The notes: generated from the letters alone by a model not told the origin. Positions 21,194 to 31,226 are shown, numbered from the stretch's first letter. The stretch is DNA of 64,000 nt from Macrococcoides psychrotolerans (GCF_038095555.1 NZ_CP124591.1:1612001-1676000); one strand, 5' to 3'. Program-made: numbers and translations.

Positions 21194-22276
21194 ATGAAAT
21201 TAGGTGCACGTATATTCAAAACTGGAATTGCTATTATCGTTGCCTTGTTAATCGCACATCAAATCAATGGGCAAGGCGCTATCGTTGCTGGCATCTCAGC
21301 ATTATTTGCAATGCAACCCAATGTGTACAGATCATTTAAAACGATTATTGAACAATTTCAAGGAAACTTAATAGGTGCTGTACTTGCAATAATCATGGCT
21401 TCTTTATTTGGTTTTCATATCGTCATTATCGGCATTACTTCTATCATGCTGATTTCAATATTACAGAAAGTCAACCTTTCACATGTTACAGGTCTTGCTG
21501 TAGTCACTCAGCTCATTATTATGGACCACCAGGACGGTGCGTTCCTGGAATCTGCTGTTTTAAGATTTACGTTCGTTATGATTGGAGTAATCAGTGCGTT
21601 TGTCGTGAACACATTATTTTTGCCACCTAAATTCGAAAGTAAGATTTATTATCAATGTTTGAGTATCTCGAGTGATATTTTCAAGTGGATTCGTCTAGAA
21701 ATTAATGGCTCAACAGAATTCCATGCAGTAAAAAGAGATATAGATAACATCCGCAGTCGTATCGAGAAACTTGAAGAACAGTATAACTTGTACAAAGAAG
21801 AACGTGCATACACGAAAAAAGGCAGTATTCGGAATCTACGCAAAAAGATCATCTTTAAAGAGACTGTACTGGCAACGCGTCGCGCCTATGATGTACTGCG
21901 CAAAATGCATAGATACGAAAATGATGTCATTAATTTGCCGGAAGAACTAAAAGTTCAGATTAAATTTGAACTCGATGAATTAATGACACTACATGAAGAG
22001 CTGCTTATGCGGATATCAAAGAAAGTGCCCGCTACAAAACATGACTGTCAAACCGGGATAACCGAACCTTATAAGCTCAATATCATGGATGCATTTCTTG
22101 AAGAGATCAACACGACACCAAGTGATGCATATAGCAAGGAACATATATTTGTAATTATCGGGACACTATTTGATTATCGTGATAAACTCGAACACCTTGA
22201 TCGTATTACACATAGCTTCTATAAGTTTCATAAAGAGGATAAGAAATTCAGAATCGAACATAGTGAAGAGTTATAA
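21194..22276 (+). CDS. FUSC/ArAE-type membrane protein
   Basis: 360 aa. Four to five hydrophobic spans within residues 10-145 (GQGAIVAGISALFAMQPNVYRS motif) are followed by a long charged, helical cytoplasmic domain. This is the layout of the aromatic-acid-exporter-like family (PF06081 type). A shorter paralogue of the same design lies at 45066. Transport role is inferred from the family; no substrate is known. Ribosome-binding site ATGAGGTC. Confidence 0.82.
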   Translation: MKLGARIFKTGIAIIVALLIAHQINGQGAIVAGISALFAMQPNVYRSFKTIIEQFQGNLIGAVLAIIMASLFGFHIVIIGITSIMLISILQKVNLSHVTGLAVVTQLIIMDHQDGAFLESAVLRFTFVMIGVISAFVVNTLFLPPKFESKIYYQCLSISSDIFKWIRLEINGSTEFHAVKRDIDNIRSRIEKLEEQYNLYKEERAYTKKGSIRNLRKKIIFKETVLATRRAYDVLRKMHRYENDVINLPEELKVQIKFELDELMTLHEELLMRISKKVPATKHDCQTGITEPYKLNIMDAFLEEINTTPSDAYSKEHIFVIIGTLFDYRDKLEHLDRITHSFYKFHKEDKKFRIEHSEEL

Positions 22277-22288
22277 TTTGTTCAACAT

Positions 22289-22320
22289 AAAAGGGAGTGC
22301 GAAATCGCACTCCCTTTTAT
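22289..22320. terminator. Bidirectional terminator
   Basis: AAAAGGGAGTGCGA pairs with TCGCACTCCCTTTT around a 2-base loop between two convergent genes. Confidence 0.88.
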
Positions 22321-22922
22321 CATTGCCAACCATTATTCTCTTCTACCACGACTTTATCTTTTGATACGTGTGGATTTCCTTTTACAGTAAATCGATAGAG
22401 ATAATCCACCGCTTCTTCTTTATTATCGATTCCGATACGCTTTGATGCTGTAATTACTCTCGGTGTTCTGCCTTCTCTTATACATACGCCGTCGTCATTT
22501 AGACGCGTTCCGTTGTAATGTTCTCGTTTAATTCCTAAACTTTGTGTCAGTTTTCCTGGTCCGTCTGTCAGATGATTTTCACGACCTCGCCTCTTTATCA
22601 TCGTATCTATTCCTGTTACCGGTTCGATTCCACGGATAAGCACCCCTTCAGGATGCGCTGTATCTTTCGTTATAAAGTTCATACAATGATGTCCATGCAT
22701 CGTATATACATAAATCGTACCAAAGTCGCGATACATCATTTCGTTCTTCTTAGTCCGACGCAGCTGATATGCATGTGCTGCTTTATCATGTTCCCCAAGA
22801 TATGCTTCTACTTCAGTAATATATCCACCGGTAACAGCACCATCCTGCTCAGTGTAGATATACTTTCCGAGCAAGGCTTGTGCTGCTGTTAATGTATCAT
22901 ATGCCAAAAATGACAAATCCAA
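22320..22922 (-). CDS. 3-methyladenine DNA glycosylase (AAG/MPG family)
   Basis: 200 aa, matching bacterial AAG-type enzymes that flip out and excise alkylated purines. Conserved segments: LLGKYIYT, the catalytic-region TEVEAYLGEHDKAAHA, GTIYVYTMHGHHCMNF and VLIRGIEP. The start is a TTG at 22922 placed 8 bases after GGAGG; I see no ATG option. It is probably monocistronic. Confidence 0.9.
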   Translation of the reverse strand: MDLSFLAYDTLTAAQALLGKYIYTEQDGAVTGGYITEVEAYLGEHDKAAHAYQLRRTKKNEMMYRDFGTIYVYTMHGHHCMNFITKDTAHPEGVLIRGIEPVTGIDTMIKRRGRENHLTDGPGKLTQSLGIKREHYNGTRLNDDGVCIREGRTPRVITASKRIGIDNKEEAVDYLYRFTVKGNPHVSKDKVVVEENNGWQ

Positions 22923-23063
22923 TTAAATCGCCTCCTCCGGAACTCTATATCACTTTGCCATAACTAGAGACCGTTCAATTTCCAGCTCACTCATTTCTTT
23001 TGGAAACAATGAATTTTGCAGATAGACCTTGTTGAAATCACTATAGATTTAAATAAATAATTC

Positions 23064-24812
23064 TTAATCAACACTTTCTAAGTTTTGAATAGAATAGAGA
23101 TTATAATAATGTTCGTGCTTTTGCATCAATTCGTGGTGTGTACCCATTTCAACAATTTCACCATCTTGAACCACTACAATCTTATCTGCATGTGTAATTG
23201 TCGACAATCTATGTGCGACGATTACTGTTGTTCTATCTTGAGATAGAGACTCTAGTGCTTCCTGTATCACCGCTTCACTTTCAAGGTCCAGTGCACTTGT
23301 CGCTTCATCCAGTATAAGAATCGGTGGATTCTTCAGGAATACACGAGAAATTGCAACACGCTGCTTCTGACCACCTGATAACTTAACGCCACGTTCGCCT
23401 ACTTCTGTATCGTAGCCGTCAGGTAAACTCATAATAAAGTCGTGGGCATTCGCGAGTTTCGCAGCCTGAATCATCTCTTCTTCTGTGGCACCAGGTTTTC
23501 CTAACAAGATATTATTACGAATCGATTCAGAGAAGAGAATATTATCCTGCATGACCATGCCTATCTGTGTACGTAAGCTTTCCAGTGTATAATCTTTAAT
23601 CGGATGATGATCTACGATGATTTCACCTTGCGTAACATCGTAGAATCTCGGTATCAGACTGATCATCGTCGATTTACCCCCACCGCTCATTCCAACAAAC
23701 GCTATAGTTTCACCACTTTTAATATCCAGATTAATATTGTGCAATACTTCTGTATCATCTTCGTTATACTTAAATCCAACATTGTTAAATGAAATATCTC
23801 CTCGGTGGATCTGAATATCACGTGCGTTCTTCGTATCTTTAATATCATAAGGTTCATCAAAGAGCTGGAACATTCGGTCCATCGACGCCATGCTTTGTGT
23901 TAATGTCGTTGATGAGCTGACCAGTCTTCTTAAAGGGCCATACAATCTGTCAAGATACGCGATAAATGCCGCTAATGCACCGACTGAAAGGTGGCCACCA
24001 ATGACCTGCCATGCACCAAAGCCTACTACAAGCAATGGTCCGACATCTGTAATCGTATTGATTACAGCAAAACTTTTGGCATTCCATCTCGTATGATTCA
24101 TCGCCTTATTCAAAAAATTCTTGTTGCGTCTATCGAACCGCTTATTTTCCTCTTCTTCTATAGCAAATGTCTTGATCAATGTCATACCTTGAACACGTTC
24201 ATGCAGGAATCCTTGCACTTCTGCCAGCGACTGACTGCGTTCACGCGTAAGTTTACGCAGGTTGCCGAAGAAATAATAGACGCTGAACATATAAAATGGA
24301 AAGACAATCAATGACACAAGCGTCAGCTTGACATCCATCGTAAACATAATAGCAAGTGCAATAATAATCGTAACTAAGTCCAGCCATACATTCATCAGAC
24401 CTGTGATGATGAAATCTTTCGTCGATTCAACATCATTGATAACACGTGAGATGACTTCTCCAACTTTATTGTTAGCATAAAACCTCACGCTCAGTGCCTG
24501 AAGATGCTTATAGAGCTTCTTTCTAATATCGTATAGTATTTTGTTGCTTGTCCATTGAGCAAGATACTGTCTGAAATACTCAACAGGCGGACGGATAACC
24601 GTGAAGATAAATCCGAATAAGAGTAAGGCTTGTAGTAATGCTTCTTTTTTCTCTGCGACTGACATCGATGTATTATTGATGACATCATCGATAACATATT
24701 TAATCAATAATGGAATTAATAACGGAATTCCAAACTTTAATATCCCTATAATAATCGTCAAGATAATCAGCATCGTATAGGGTTTTACAAATTGCATATA
24801 GCGCTTTAACAT
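23064..24812 (-). CDS. Sav1866-type homodimeric multidrug ABC exporter
   Basis: 582 aa half-transporter: six membrane spans (about 15-310) and a C-terminal ATPase with Walker A GMSGGGKST, signature LSGGQKQR, Walker B PILILDEATSALD and switch histidine AHRLS. Long stretches (QYLAQWTSNKILYDIRKKLY, ANAHDFIMSLPDGYDTEVGE) match the structurally known S. aureus exporter Sav1866. The start is MLKRYMQF at 24812, after AAGGAGAATAAT; the longer frame starts within this site. Likely exports lipids or drugs as a homodimer. Confidence 0.93.
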   Translation of the reverse strand: MLKRYMQFVKPYTMLIILTIIIGILKFGIPLLIPLLIKYVIDDVINNTSMSVAEKKEALLQALLLFGFIFTVIRPPVEYFRQYLAQWTSNKILYDIRKKLYKHLQALSVRFYANNKVGEVISRVINDVESTKDFIITGLMNVWLDLVTIIIALAIMFTMDVKLTLVSLIVFPFYMFSVYYFFGNLRKLTRERSQSLAEVQGFLHERVQGMTLIKTFAIEEEENKRFDRRNKNFLNKAMNHTRWNAKSFAVINTITDVGPLLVVGFGAWQVIGGHLSVGALAAFIAYLDRLYGPLRRLVSSSTTLTQSMASMDRMFQLFDEPYDIKDTKNARDIQIHRGDISFNNVGFKYNEDDTEVLHNINLDIKSGETIAFVGMSGGGKSTMISLIPRFYDVTQGEIIVDHHPIKDYTLESLRTQIGMVMQDNILFSESIRNNILLGKPGATEEEMIQAAKLANAHDFIMSLPDGYDTEVGERGVKLSGGQKQRVAISRVFLKNPPILILDEATSALDLESEAVIQEALESLSQDRTTVIVAHRLSTITHADKIVVVQDGEIVEMGTHHELMQKHEHYYNLYSIQNLESVD

Positions 24813-24934
24813 ATTATTCTCCTTCAATATTATTCTTGTTTGTTAATGAATCAAAAAACCGAACAATGCAGAAAACGACATACATTTTCTTCACACTGTC
24901 CGGATTTAACAAAGAGGATTACTGCCCCGTATCC

Positions 24935-25486
24935 TTAATCTTCCTTGATTCTCTTTTGAAAATGAAATCTTTCCTGCCAGACTTTGATAAAGTCCGGAGC
25001 AAATGGTCCTTTCTTTCTTTCAATCCATTGTTGCAAAATGTCAACGTTTCGCCTTAGGATCAAATCGATCTCTTCGGGATAGTTCATCTGTTTCATGTGC
25101 TGCTGATATTCATCTTCATCAAGCAGATGATACTTACCATTTGGATATACTTTAATATCCAGGTCGTAATCAATGTACTTAATAGCCTCACTATCACATA
25201 CGAACGGTGAGGATAAGTTACAGTAATAATAAACGCCATCTTCACGGAACATACAGATGACATTGAACCAGTATTCTGCATGAAAATAGACGATTGCAGG
25301 TTCACGTGTAACCCAAGTTCGACCATCACTCTCAGTTACAAGAGTACGATTATTCCCTCCGATAATGACATGATTTGTTCCTTTTAAAATCGTTGTTTCG
25401 GACCAGATTCTGTGAATTTTCCCATTATGTTTATAGCTTTGAATCTGCACATTCTGGCCTTCTTTTGGTATGGATTCTTTGACCAT
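24935..25486 (-). CDS. DUF402 nucleoside tri-/diphosphate phosphatase (Sa1684-like)
   Basis: 183 aa from ATG 25486 (MVKESIPKEGQNVQIQSY), after AGGTGGTG. The sequence closely follows UPF0374/DUF402 proteins; the S. aureus member hydrolyses nucleoside tri- and diphosphates. The Asp/Glu-rich IKYIDYDLDIKV segment would form the metal site and FVCDSEAIKYIDYD the core. It neighbours the Sav1866-like gene, as in S. aureus. Biological substrate is unclear. Confidence 0.88.
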   Translation of the reverse strand: MVKESIPKEGQNVQIQSYKHNGKIHRIWSETTILKGTNHVIIGGNNRTLVTESDGRTWVTREPAIVYFHAEYWFNVICMFREDGVYYYCNLSSPFVCDSEAIKYIDYDLDIKVYPNGKYHLLDEDEYQQHMKQMNYPEEIDLILRRNVDILQQWIERKKGPFAPDFIKVWQERFHFQKRIKED

Positions 25487-25551
25487 GTTCCACACCACCT
25501 ATATTTAGTATTTGCATTTTAAATTATAACATAACTTTTTTCACATTTAAC

Positions 25552-26586
25552 CTATTTCAACTCATCAATATATTTTTTGAATATTTTTGTCATCGATACA
25601 GGGAAATTGAAACGTTCCTTCTCCTCTATATCTATAAATTTTGCGTCATCTACACGACCTAATGCCACGGCACGATAAACTTCCATATCCCATGTCACAT
25701 GCGTAAACTGATGCTTAAGTGACATAAAAGGATCATCTTCAACATATAACGACATATTCAGCTGTTCTTCAATCGTGTCTTGATGCGTGTCGATATTAAA
25801 CATCGGAAACTGCCACATCGACTGCAGTAATCCAGTCGATGGTCGCTGCTCAATATATATCTTATCGTCATGCATAATCACAAGCACTTTCCAATGTTCT
25901 ATCTTCTTTTTAATCTTCTTTAGTTTGACAGGTCTTAACTGTACAGTACCTGCATTATAACTTTCACAATGTTGTTGAACTGGACAGAACATACATAATG
26001 GTGCCTTAGGTGTACATACAGTCGCGCCAAGTTCCATCAAAGCTTCATTAAAGTCACCTGCTGCTTTTGGCATGACATCCATCACCTTGTCTTCAAAATG
26101 ACGTCGTGCTGATGAGCTCGATATATCAAAATCATCATTATCCAATCTAGAGAACACACGATAGACATTGCCATCAACTGCTGGTATTTGATGATTAAAT
26201 GCAATGCTCATTACCGCACCTTGCGTATAAGGGCCAACCCCTTTCAACTTTAAGAAGTCTTCAGGATTATTCGGTACCACGCCATCATAGCTTTCCTGTA
26301 CTTCTTTTACTGCACTATGGAAATTGCGTACACGAGAATAATACCCAAGCCCTTCCCAATATTTCGATACTTCATCAATCTCTGCAGATGCCAGCGTCCG
26401 TATATCAGGAAATCGTTCTGTAAACTTCAAATAATAAGGTTTAACCGTATTGACCTGTGTCTGCTGCAGCATCACTTCTGATAACCAGATTTTATATGGA
26501 TCTTTCGTTTCTCTCCAAGGCATCTCTCGTTTATTTTTATAAAACCAATCCAGGAGATGCTGCGAAAATTGCTGTTTGTTTAACAT
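25552..26586 (-). CDS. mutY: Adenine DNA glycosylase MutY
   Basis: 344 aa. The helix-hairpin-helix LKGVGPYTQGAV, catalytic-region VDGNVYRV with aspartate, MLQQTQV with the glutamate-bearing stretch before it, and the [4Fe-4S] ligands CTPKAPLCMFCPVQQHC (C-x6-C-x2-C-x5-C) are present, followed by a NUDIX-like C-terminal domain for 8-oxoG recognition. It removes adenine opposite 8-oxoguanine. Divergent from the YfhP-like gene, as in Bacillus. Confidence 0.95.
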   Translation of the reverse strand: MLNKQQFSQHLLDWFYKNKREMPWRETKDPYKIWLSEVMLQQTQVNTVKPYYLKFTERFPDIRTLASAEIDEVSKYWEGLGYYSRVRNFHSAVKEVQESYDGVVPNNPEDFLKLKGVGPYTQGAVMSIAFNHQIPAVDGNVYRVFSRLDNDDFDISSSSARRHFEDKVMDVMPKAAGDFNEALMELGATVCTPKAPLCMFCPVQQHCESYNAGTVQLRPVKLKKIKKKIEHWKVLVIMHDDKIYIEQRPSTGLLQSMWQFPMFNIDTHQDTIEEQLNMSLYVEDDPFMSLKHQFTHVTWDMEVYRAVALGRVDDAKFIDIEEKERFNFPVSMTKIFKKYIDELK

Positions 26587-26682
26587 TGCTTTCCTCTTTC
26601 TAAAAAAATTTAAATTCTAAGCATGAATAATTTATCATTATATTCTATTTGTTCTATAATAAAACTTGAAAGGAATGATACT

Positions 26683-27663
26683 ATGGATACTGCCACTCAT
26701 GTCGTTATGGGCGTTGCACTTGCTGGCCTTGCAACAATCGATCCTGCAGTAACTTCTATGTATCCTGCGGTTGTGACCACTGTTATGGTCGGTTCACAAA
26801 TACCTGATATCGATACCGTACTGAAGTTACGTAATAATGCAGTATATATCACTCATCACCGCGGGATAACACACTCAATACCATTTACATTATTCTGGCC
26901 AATTGTGCTTACTGTTATGGCGATGCTCATTTTTAAAGTGGATGCCCCGTTCCATCTATGGATGTGGGCACAAATTGCTGTATTGCTGCATGTCTTTGTA
27001 GATATCTTTAATTCATATGGGACTCAGGCGTTACGACCACTTACTAAGAAATGGATACAAATCGGTATTATCAATACATTTGATCCGATTATATTTATGT
27101 CACATATCATTGCAATATTGTTATGGTATATCGGCTTTAATCCCATCTCTACGTTTGGTAGTCTCTACTTACTCCTTATCGTCTACTATATCATTCGACG
27201 TATGCTGCAACAAATGATTAAGAAGAACGTCCTGTTACGTATTCCTAAAGATGAGACAGTCATTAAATCATTTGTTGCTCCAACAATAAGATTCTTTGAA
27301 TGGCGTATTGCTGTCCAGACTGATAAGTATGACTATATCGGTAGAAGCTATAAGGGAAGTGTTCACTTCAGTGATAAGTTCGTACGTAAGAAACTACCAG
27401 ATAAAGTAGTGATGCAGCACGCAAAGCATGACAGAAACTTACGTGCATTCTTAAGCTTTAGTTCTATATATCGCTATACAATCACAGAGACGGGTACAGG
27501 ATATGAACTTCGCTTTATCGATTTACGTTACTTAAAGAACGGACATTATTCATTCGTTGCAATTCTCAGCCTGGATAGCGCATACCGCGTCACACATAGC
27601 TACACGGGATGGGTATTCTCAGAAGAAAAATTACAGCGTAAGCTCGTTAAGAGCAAAATTTAA
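26683..27663 (+). CDS. YdjM/YfhP-type membrane metal-dependent hydrolase family protein
   Basis: 326 aa from ATG 26683 (MDTATHVVMGVALAG), after AAAGGAATG; the open frame begins 60 bases earlier without a ribosome-binding site. Typical family features are the N-terminal THVVMG, PDIDTV and HHRGITHSI metal-ligand motifs in a polytopic membrane domain (about 1-200) plus a soluble C-terminal part. In Bacillus YfhP affects expression of the neighbouring mutY; whether this holds here is unknown. Confidence 0.83.
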   Translation: MDTATHVVMGVALAGLATIDPAVTSMYPAVVTTVMVGSQIPDIDTVLKLRNNAVYITHHRGITHSIPFTLFWPIVLTVMAMLIFKVDAPFHLWMWAQIAVLLHVFVDIFNSYGTQALRPLTKKWIQIGIINTFDPIIFMSHIIAILLWYIGFNPISTFGSLYLLLIVYYIIRRMLQQMIKKNVLLRIPKDETVIKSFVAPTIRFFEWRIAVQTDKYDYIGRSYKGSVHFSDKFVRKKLPDKVVMQHAKHDRNLRAFLSFSSIYRYTITETGTGYELRFIDLRYLKNGHYSFVAILSLDSAYRVTHSYTGWVFSEEKLQRKLVKSKI

Positions 27664-27710
27664 CCCGAATATCGACGTGTTATTAATAACACGTCGATAT
27701 TCGGGTTTTT
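27662..27710. terminator. Bidirectional terminator
   Basis: A perfect palindrome of about 49 bases (AACCCGAATATCGACGTGTT and its complement) with T-runs on both sides, between convergent genes. Confidence 0.9.
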
Positions 27711-28505
27711 CTATGATTCAATTTTTTTACTGACTTTTTTATTAATATTAATTTCATCCTTCAAGATCGTAAATAAATAATCAAACCACGTATAGAGCAT
27801 AACAAGTTCAAAAATAAAAATAACTTGTGAAGGCAGATTAAAAAATGCATTTGTGCCAAACACCGTAGATTCCTGTACTCCATTGATCACAAAGTTGAAT
27901 GGGTTGAGTTTCAGTATATTCATCAGTAAGTCTGGCAAGTTTCCTGGAACCCAGAGAATCGGCGACGTGATAAGAATAATAAGCAGGAGCAATACAATCA
28001 TCGATTTTATATTACGGGTTAAATGACCTCCTAGTGCGACTATAGTACAGATAGGCATCAGTAAAATAATGGTCATCAGTACAAAGTAAAGAATACAAAA
28101 TATATTTGTCGTTAATTCAATTTTATTTCCTAATGCAACAAGCTGCAGTACGATATAAGAAATTATGAATATAAAAATAAAATTCATGATTTGTACTGTA
28201 ATAAGCACATAACTCGGTAGATTCGTTATATTAAGTACATAGCCTCTCGTATGTAGAATCTTCATCGCATAATAAATCGAGCAACCGATACACATAAACA
28301 TTAAATAACCACTGACCTGCCATATTTTTGTGATACGTTCTAACGGAAGACTCTCCGTAACATTCATATAGAAGAAAGTTGCAGCTATTACAAAAATATT
28401 TAAGGCAAGCCAGGATAAATAGAGCTTCTGGTTATAATAAAATTCAAGCAACGCATTTTTTAATGTGTGCGGAATATATTTTATTGAAAGATAAATTTCA
28501 TTCAT
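27711..28505 (-). CDS. ABC-2 type permease, TagG-like
   Basis: 264 aa from ATG 28505 (MNEIYLSIKYIPHTL), which follows GTAGGTG; a longer frame to 28535 would overlap the upstream gene. Six hydrophobic spans and a conserved INPFNF-like stretch (ILKLNPFNFVINGVQ) are as in TagG/TarG and O-antigen exporters. It pairs with the ATPase just upstream (8-base gap), so the two should form one transporter of a polymer, lipid-linked glycan or similar. No glycosyltransferases surround it. Confidence 0.75.
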   Translation of the reverse strand: MNEIYLSIKYIPHTLKNALLEFYYNQKLYLSWLALNIFVIAATFFYMNVTESLPLERITKIWQVSGYLMFMCIGCSIYYAMKILHTRGYVLNITNLPSYVLITVQIMNFIFIFIISYIVLQLVALGNKIELTTNIFCILYFVLMTIILLMPICTIVALGGHLTRNIKSMIVLLLLIILITSPILWVPGNLPDLLMNILKLNPFNFVINGVQESTVFGTNAFFNLPSQVIFIFELVMLYTWFDYLFTILKDEININKKVSKKIES

Positions 28506-28513
28506 GTAAACAC

Positions 28514-30043
28514 CTACATCTGTATAATCAGCCATTCGCCTTTGCTGAAGTCAGCAATAGCGTAGCCATCATCTAATTTAATAATCCATTGTTCTGTACT
28601 AATATTGAATTTCTGTCTCAGCTTTTCTTCATTGACTATCGGAAAACTAATGCCATTCATAATATCGTAGTCATTAAAGTGAAGATAGATTTCATTTTTA
28701 GTGAGTTTAATTTTAAATCGATCGTTGGTTTCAGGGTACAGTTCTTTATTGATAACACTATGATGCTTCCCGAGGTAGCCATTGAAGAATTCCCTGAAGT
28801 TCGAATAGTTGTCATACATATAATCTTCAAGCTCACTTATTGTATACTCATCATACAGTGCTGCCGGATTAATATATATAATGTCCTGCTGCTTAACTTC
28901 CATAGTCCTCTTCTGATAATCCACTTTATATGTTTCATCACCAATACTAGAAATCGTCATAGTATTACCAGCTGGTAATTTCACCTTTTGTCCGCCTTGA
29001 AGTTCGGTCGGTTTATTCGTAACACCAATTGCATACTTTTCACGAAATTCATCCACAGTTTTCTCTACAATCCCTTTTTCATCAGCTGCAACTTCTGTTT
29101 TCTTCATACCGATGTCATTGATCATCAATAGGAACATCATTGCAATACCTGCGATTAACATCAATGTCGATATTAATGTACGCTGTAGTTTTTCATCAAA
29201 GATTGCGCCGCCATACTTTTTTATACGACTTAACCGTTCATCTTTGTCGTGATTAAGGCTACGTGACATACGCATCTGAAGATCAAACAATTCACGCTCT
29301 TCATCTGTACGGCAACTATAATAATCACTTACATAAGATTGATATAAGGGCAGCACTTCATCAGGAGCCCCCGATTGCTTTACTTGCCCATGACTCATCC
29401 ATGTAATGTAGTTTGCACGTGTTCGAATCAATTCCATATTTGAATCAATCAGCACGATAGCACGTCTTTCTTTCTTAAACATATCGATGACCATATGAAA
29501 CTTCTTCTTAAAGTCCCTATCCATATACTGATAAAGTTCATCAAAGATAATCACATCGGGCTTTATAAAATATGCAAGGCTTACGAGCAGCTTCGTACGT
29601 TCTTCTATCGTTAATTGCTGGATCGAACACTTCTCCTTGCCACCAAGCTCAGCAAAGTCGAGCACATGTTTACGCTTTTCATTGTATGATTGAAGCGGCA
29701 TATTGTACGTAAGGAAAACGGACTCGATCAGTTGTCTGACTGAAGTACTGCCTTCAAATATATGATTATGACTTGCAAGAAATGTTAAATATTCATTCTT
29801 AACACGACCACTGTTAGGTTCAACAACTTTAGCCATAAGTTTTCCGATAATGGATTTACCAGAATTCGGTAAGCCGACTAAAGCAAGTATTTCCCCGCGA
29901 TAGAGATGAATTGTTACATCCTTAACTTCAACAACATGGTTCTTTGATTCAGGCAGCATCAAATCTCTGAACTTCTGAAAACCACTGACTTGTCTGAAAT
30001 ACTTTGTAACATTAAGCAACCTCACCAAAATTTCACTCGTCAT
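28514..30043 (-). CDS. TagH-like ABC ATPase with degenerate motifs and membrane-anchored C-terminal domain
   Basis: 509 aa. Residues 1-250 are an ABC ATPase resembling TagH: Walker A GLPNSGKS (57-64) and Walker B VIIFDE (164-169) are present, but the LSGGQ signature is replaced by LTIEERTKL and the switch histidine position reads LIDSN. One hydrophobic span (about 292-312) leads to an extracellular domain of roughly 195 residues, as in long TagH proteins. It is upstream of and probably coupled to a TagG-like permease. Reduced or non-canonical ATPase activity is inferred. Confidence 0.78.
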   Translation of the reverse strand: MTSEILVRLLNVTKYFRQVSGFQKFRDLMLPESKNHVVEVKDVTIHLYRGEILALVGLPNSGKSIIGKLMAKVVEPNSGRVKNEYLTFLASHNHIFEGSTSVRQLIESVFLTYNMPLQSYNEKRKHVLDFAELGGKEKCSIQQLTIEERTKLLVSLAYFIKPDVIIFDELYQYMDRDFKKKFHMVIDMFKKERRAIVLIDSNMELIRTRANYITWMSHGQVKQSGAPDEVLPLYQSYVSDYYSCRTDEERELFDLQMRMSRSLNHDKDERLSRIKKYGGAIFDEKLQRTLISTLMLIAGIAMMFLLMINDIGMKKTEVAADEKGIVEKTVDEFREKYAIGVTNKPTELQGGQKVKLPAGNTMTISSIGDETYKVDYQKRTMEVKQQDIIYINPAALYDEYTISELEDYMYDNYSNFREFFNGYLGKHHSVINKELYPETNDRFKIKLTKNEIYLHFNDYDIMNGISFPIVNEEKLRQKFNISTEQWIIKLDDGYAIADFSKGEWLIIQM

Positions 30044-30055
30044 CTTTCAATCTCC

Positions 30056-30370
30056 TTATAATTGTAGCAATGCAAGCGGGATACCTTCTTCATCAAGTGT
30101 TCCACCCAGTCTGAACCCCCAGGCAAACACACCTTTAACGCGGTCTACCTTAAAGTATTCCGGCTCGTTTCCTACGAGCGCATATACCTTGCCAGGCTGT
30201 ACTTTCTGTGCATCGACTAAATAGCTTTCTGCAATAAGTGCTTTACGCATCCATACTTCGTATTCATTCACAATACCCATCATTTCAGCTTTACGTGCTT
30301 GCTCTCTGTAATCTGCTGTAATCTGTTGTAACTCATGCGGCGTCATTTCAATCAATTTCTTCTCTTCCAC
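30056..30370 (-). CDS. YfhH-like DUF1811 protein
   Basis: 104 aa (MEEKKLIEMTPHELQQITADY), the size of YfhH/DUF1811 proteins, which accompany recX in Bacillus and staphylococci. Helical N-terminal half and a small beta-barrel-like C-terminal half (GKVYALVGNEPEYFKVDRVKG). It starts with GTG inside the recX 3' end (23-base overlap), so expression is coupled. Function unknown. Confidence 0.82.
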   Translation of the reverse strand: MEEKKLIEMTPHELQQITADYREQARKAEMMGIVNEYEVWMRKALIAESYLVDAQKVQPGKVYALVGNEPEYFKVDRVKGVFAWGFRLGGTLDEEGIPLALLQL

Positions 30371-31163
30371 TTAATCCACTATCCTTTATCTTTGTCATAA
30401 TATCATCATACTGAAATCCTTTTTGCATTAAACTTTGAATAATTTTCTGATTAAGCATGAAACCTTCATGTTTTCTTGCGAGTCTGGTCACCGTTTTTTC
30501 GAATGCTTTATCTAATGCCAGGTCACTTGTCTCAAGTTTAACATTTTTCATCACATCATTTGCAATATCCAAATTATACCCTTTTTGAATAAGAGTTTGA
30601 ATAATTTTCTGTTCAATCATTTTAGCGGATTGTTTCTTTTCATATTTTCTCATAACTTTCTGTGCAATCTTATCGATACGCTCTGAAGTGATCAGACCTT
30701 CAAACTGTACATTATATTTATCTATAATCGCTTGTTCAACGCCGAGCTGCTTTAAGTTTTGCACGAATATTGCAGGACCTTTATCTGTTGTGTTCAGCAA
30801 TGTATTCATATAACTCTTCGCATAATCATCATGGTCGATATACTTATTTTCTTTACAATACTGAATGACCCGCTCGATTACTTCACTACGCACTTCATCG
30901 CCTGCGAGATAATTTCTCACTTCTGATTCTGTGCGTTTCTTATATGATAAATAGTTTAAAGCATTGTTAATCGCAACTCGGTAACCATCATATTCACCGA
31001 TATTACGTAGATCTTCATCTGATAATATGAGATCTTTCCTCAAATTAAAATAGACATACGTCGCTGCATCAATACCGGCAAAGAAATTGCCGTTTATGTA
31101 TAGGTTAAATCTATCCTTGTTATGTTTTTGAACTTCAATCTTCGTAATCTTATGTTCCATCAT
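30348..31163 (-). CDS. recX: Regulatory protein RecX
   Basis: 271 aa, the usual Firmicute length, built from repeated three-helix units (ALNYLSYKKRTESEVRNYL; YCKENKYIDHDDYAKSYM). RecX binds RecA filaments and moderates recombination. Two adjacent ATGs (31163, 31160) follow GGAGGGTT; spacing slightly favours the second. It heads a pair with yfhH. Confidence 0.92.
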   Translation of the reverse strand: MMEHKITKIEVQKHNKDRFNLYINGNFFAGIDAATYVYFNLRKDLILSDEDLRNIGEYDGYRVAINNALNYLSYKKRTESEVRNYLAGDEVRSEVIERVIQYCKENKYIDHDDYAKSYMNTLLNTTDKGPAIFVQNLKQLGVEQAIIDKYNVQFEGLITSERIDKIAQKVMRKYEKKQSAKMIEQKIIQTLIQKGYNLDIANDVMKNVKLETSDLALDKAFEKTVTRLARKHEGFMLNQKIIQSLMQKGFQYDDIMTKIKDSGLSGREEID

Positions 31164-31226
31164 AACCCTCCATCATACCGCCCTCAAAAATAAAAAATAC
31201 GAGACAGTATCTCGTATTTCATTATA

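Noticed and set aside
22950..23048. Short protein-like frame (SDFNKVYLQNSLFPKEMSEL) upstream of the glycosylase gene
   Set aside because: Only about 32 codons, with no start signal and no recognisable family; too weak to annotate.
28589..28978. 129-codon plus-strand frame inside the TagH-like gene
   Set aside because: It is a shadow of the minus-strand coding sequence and lacks a ribosome-binding site.
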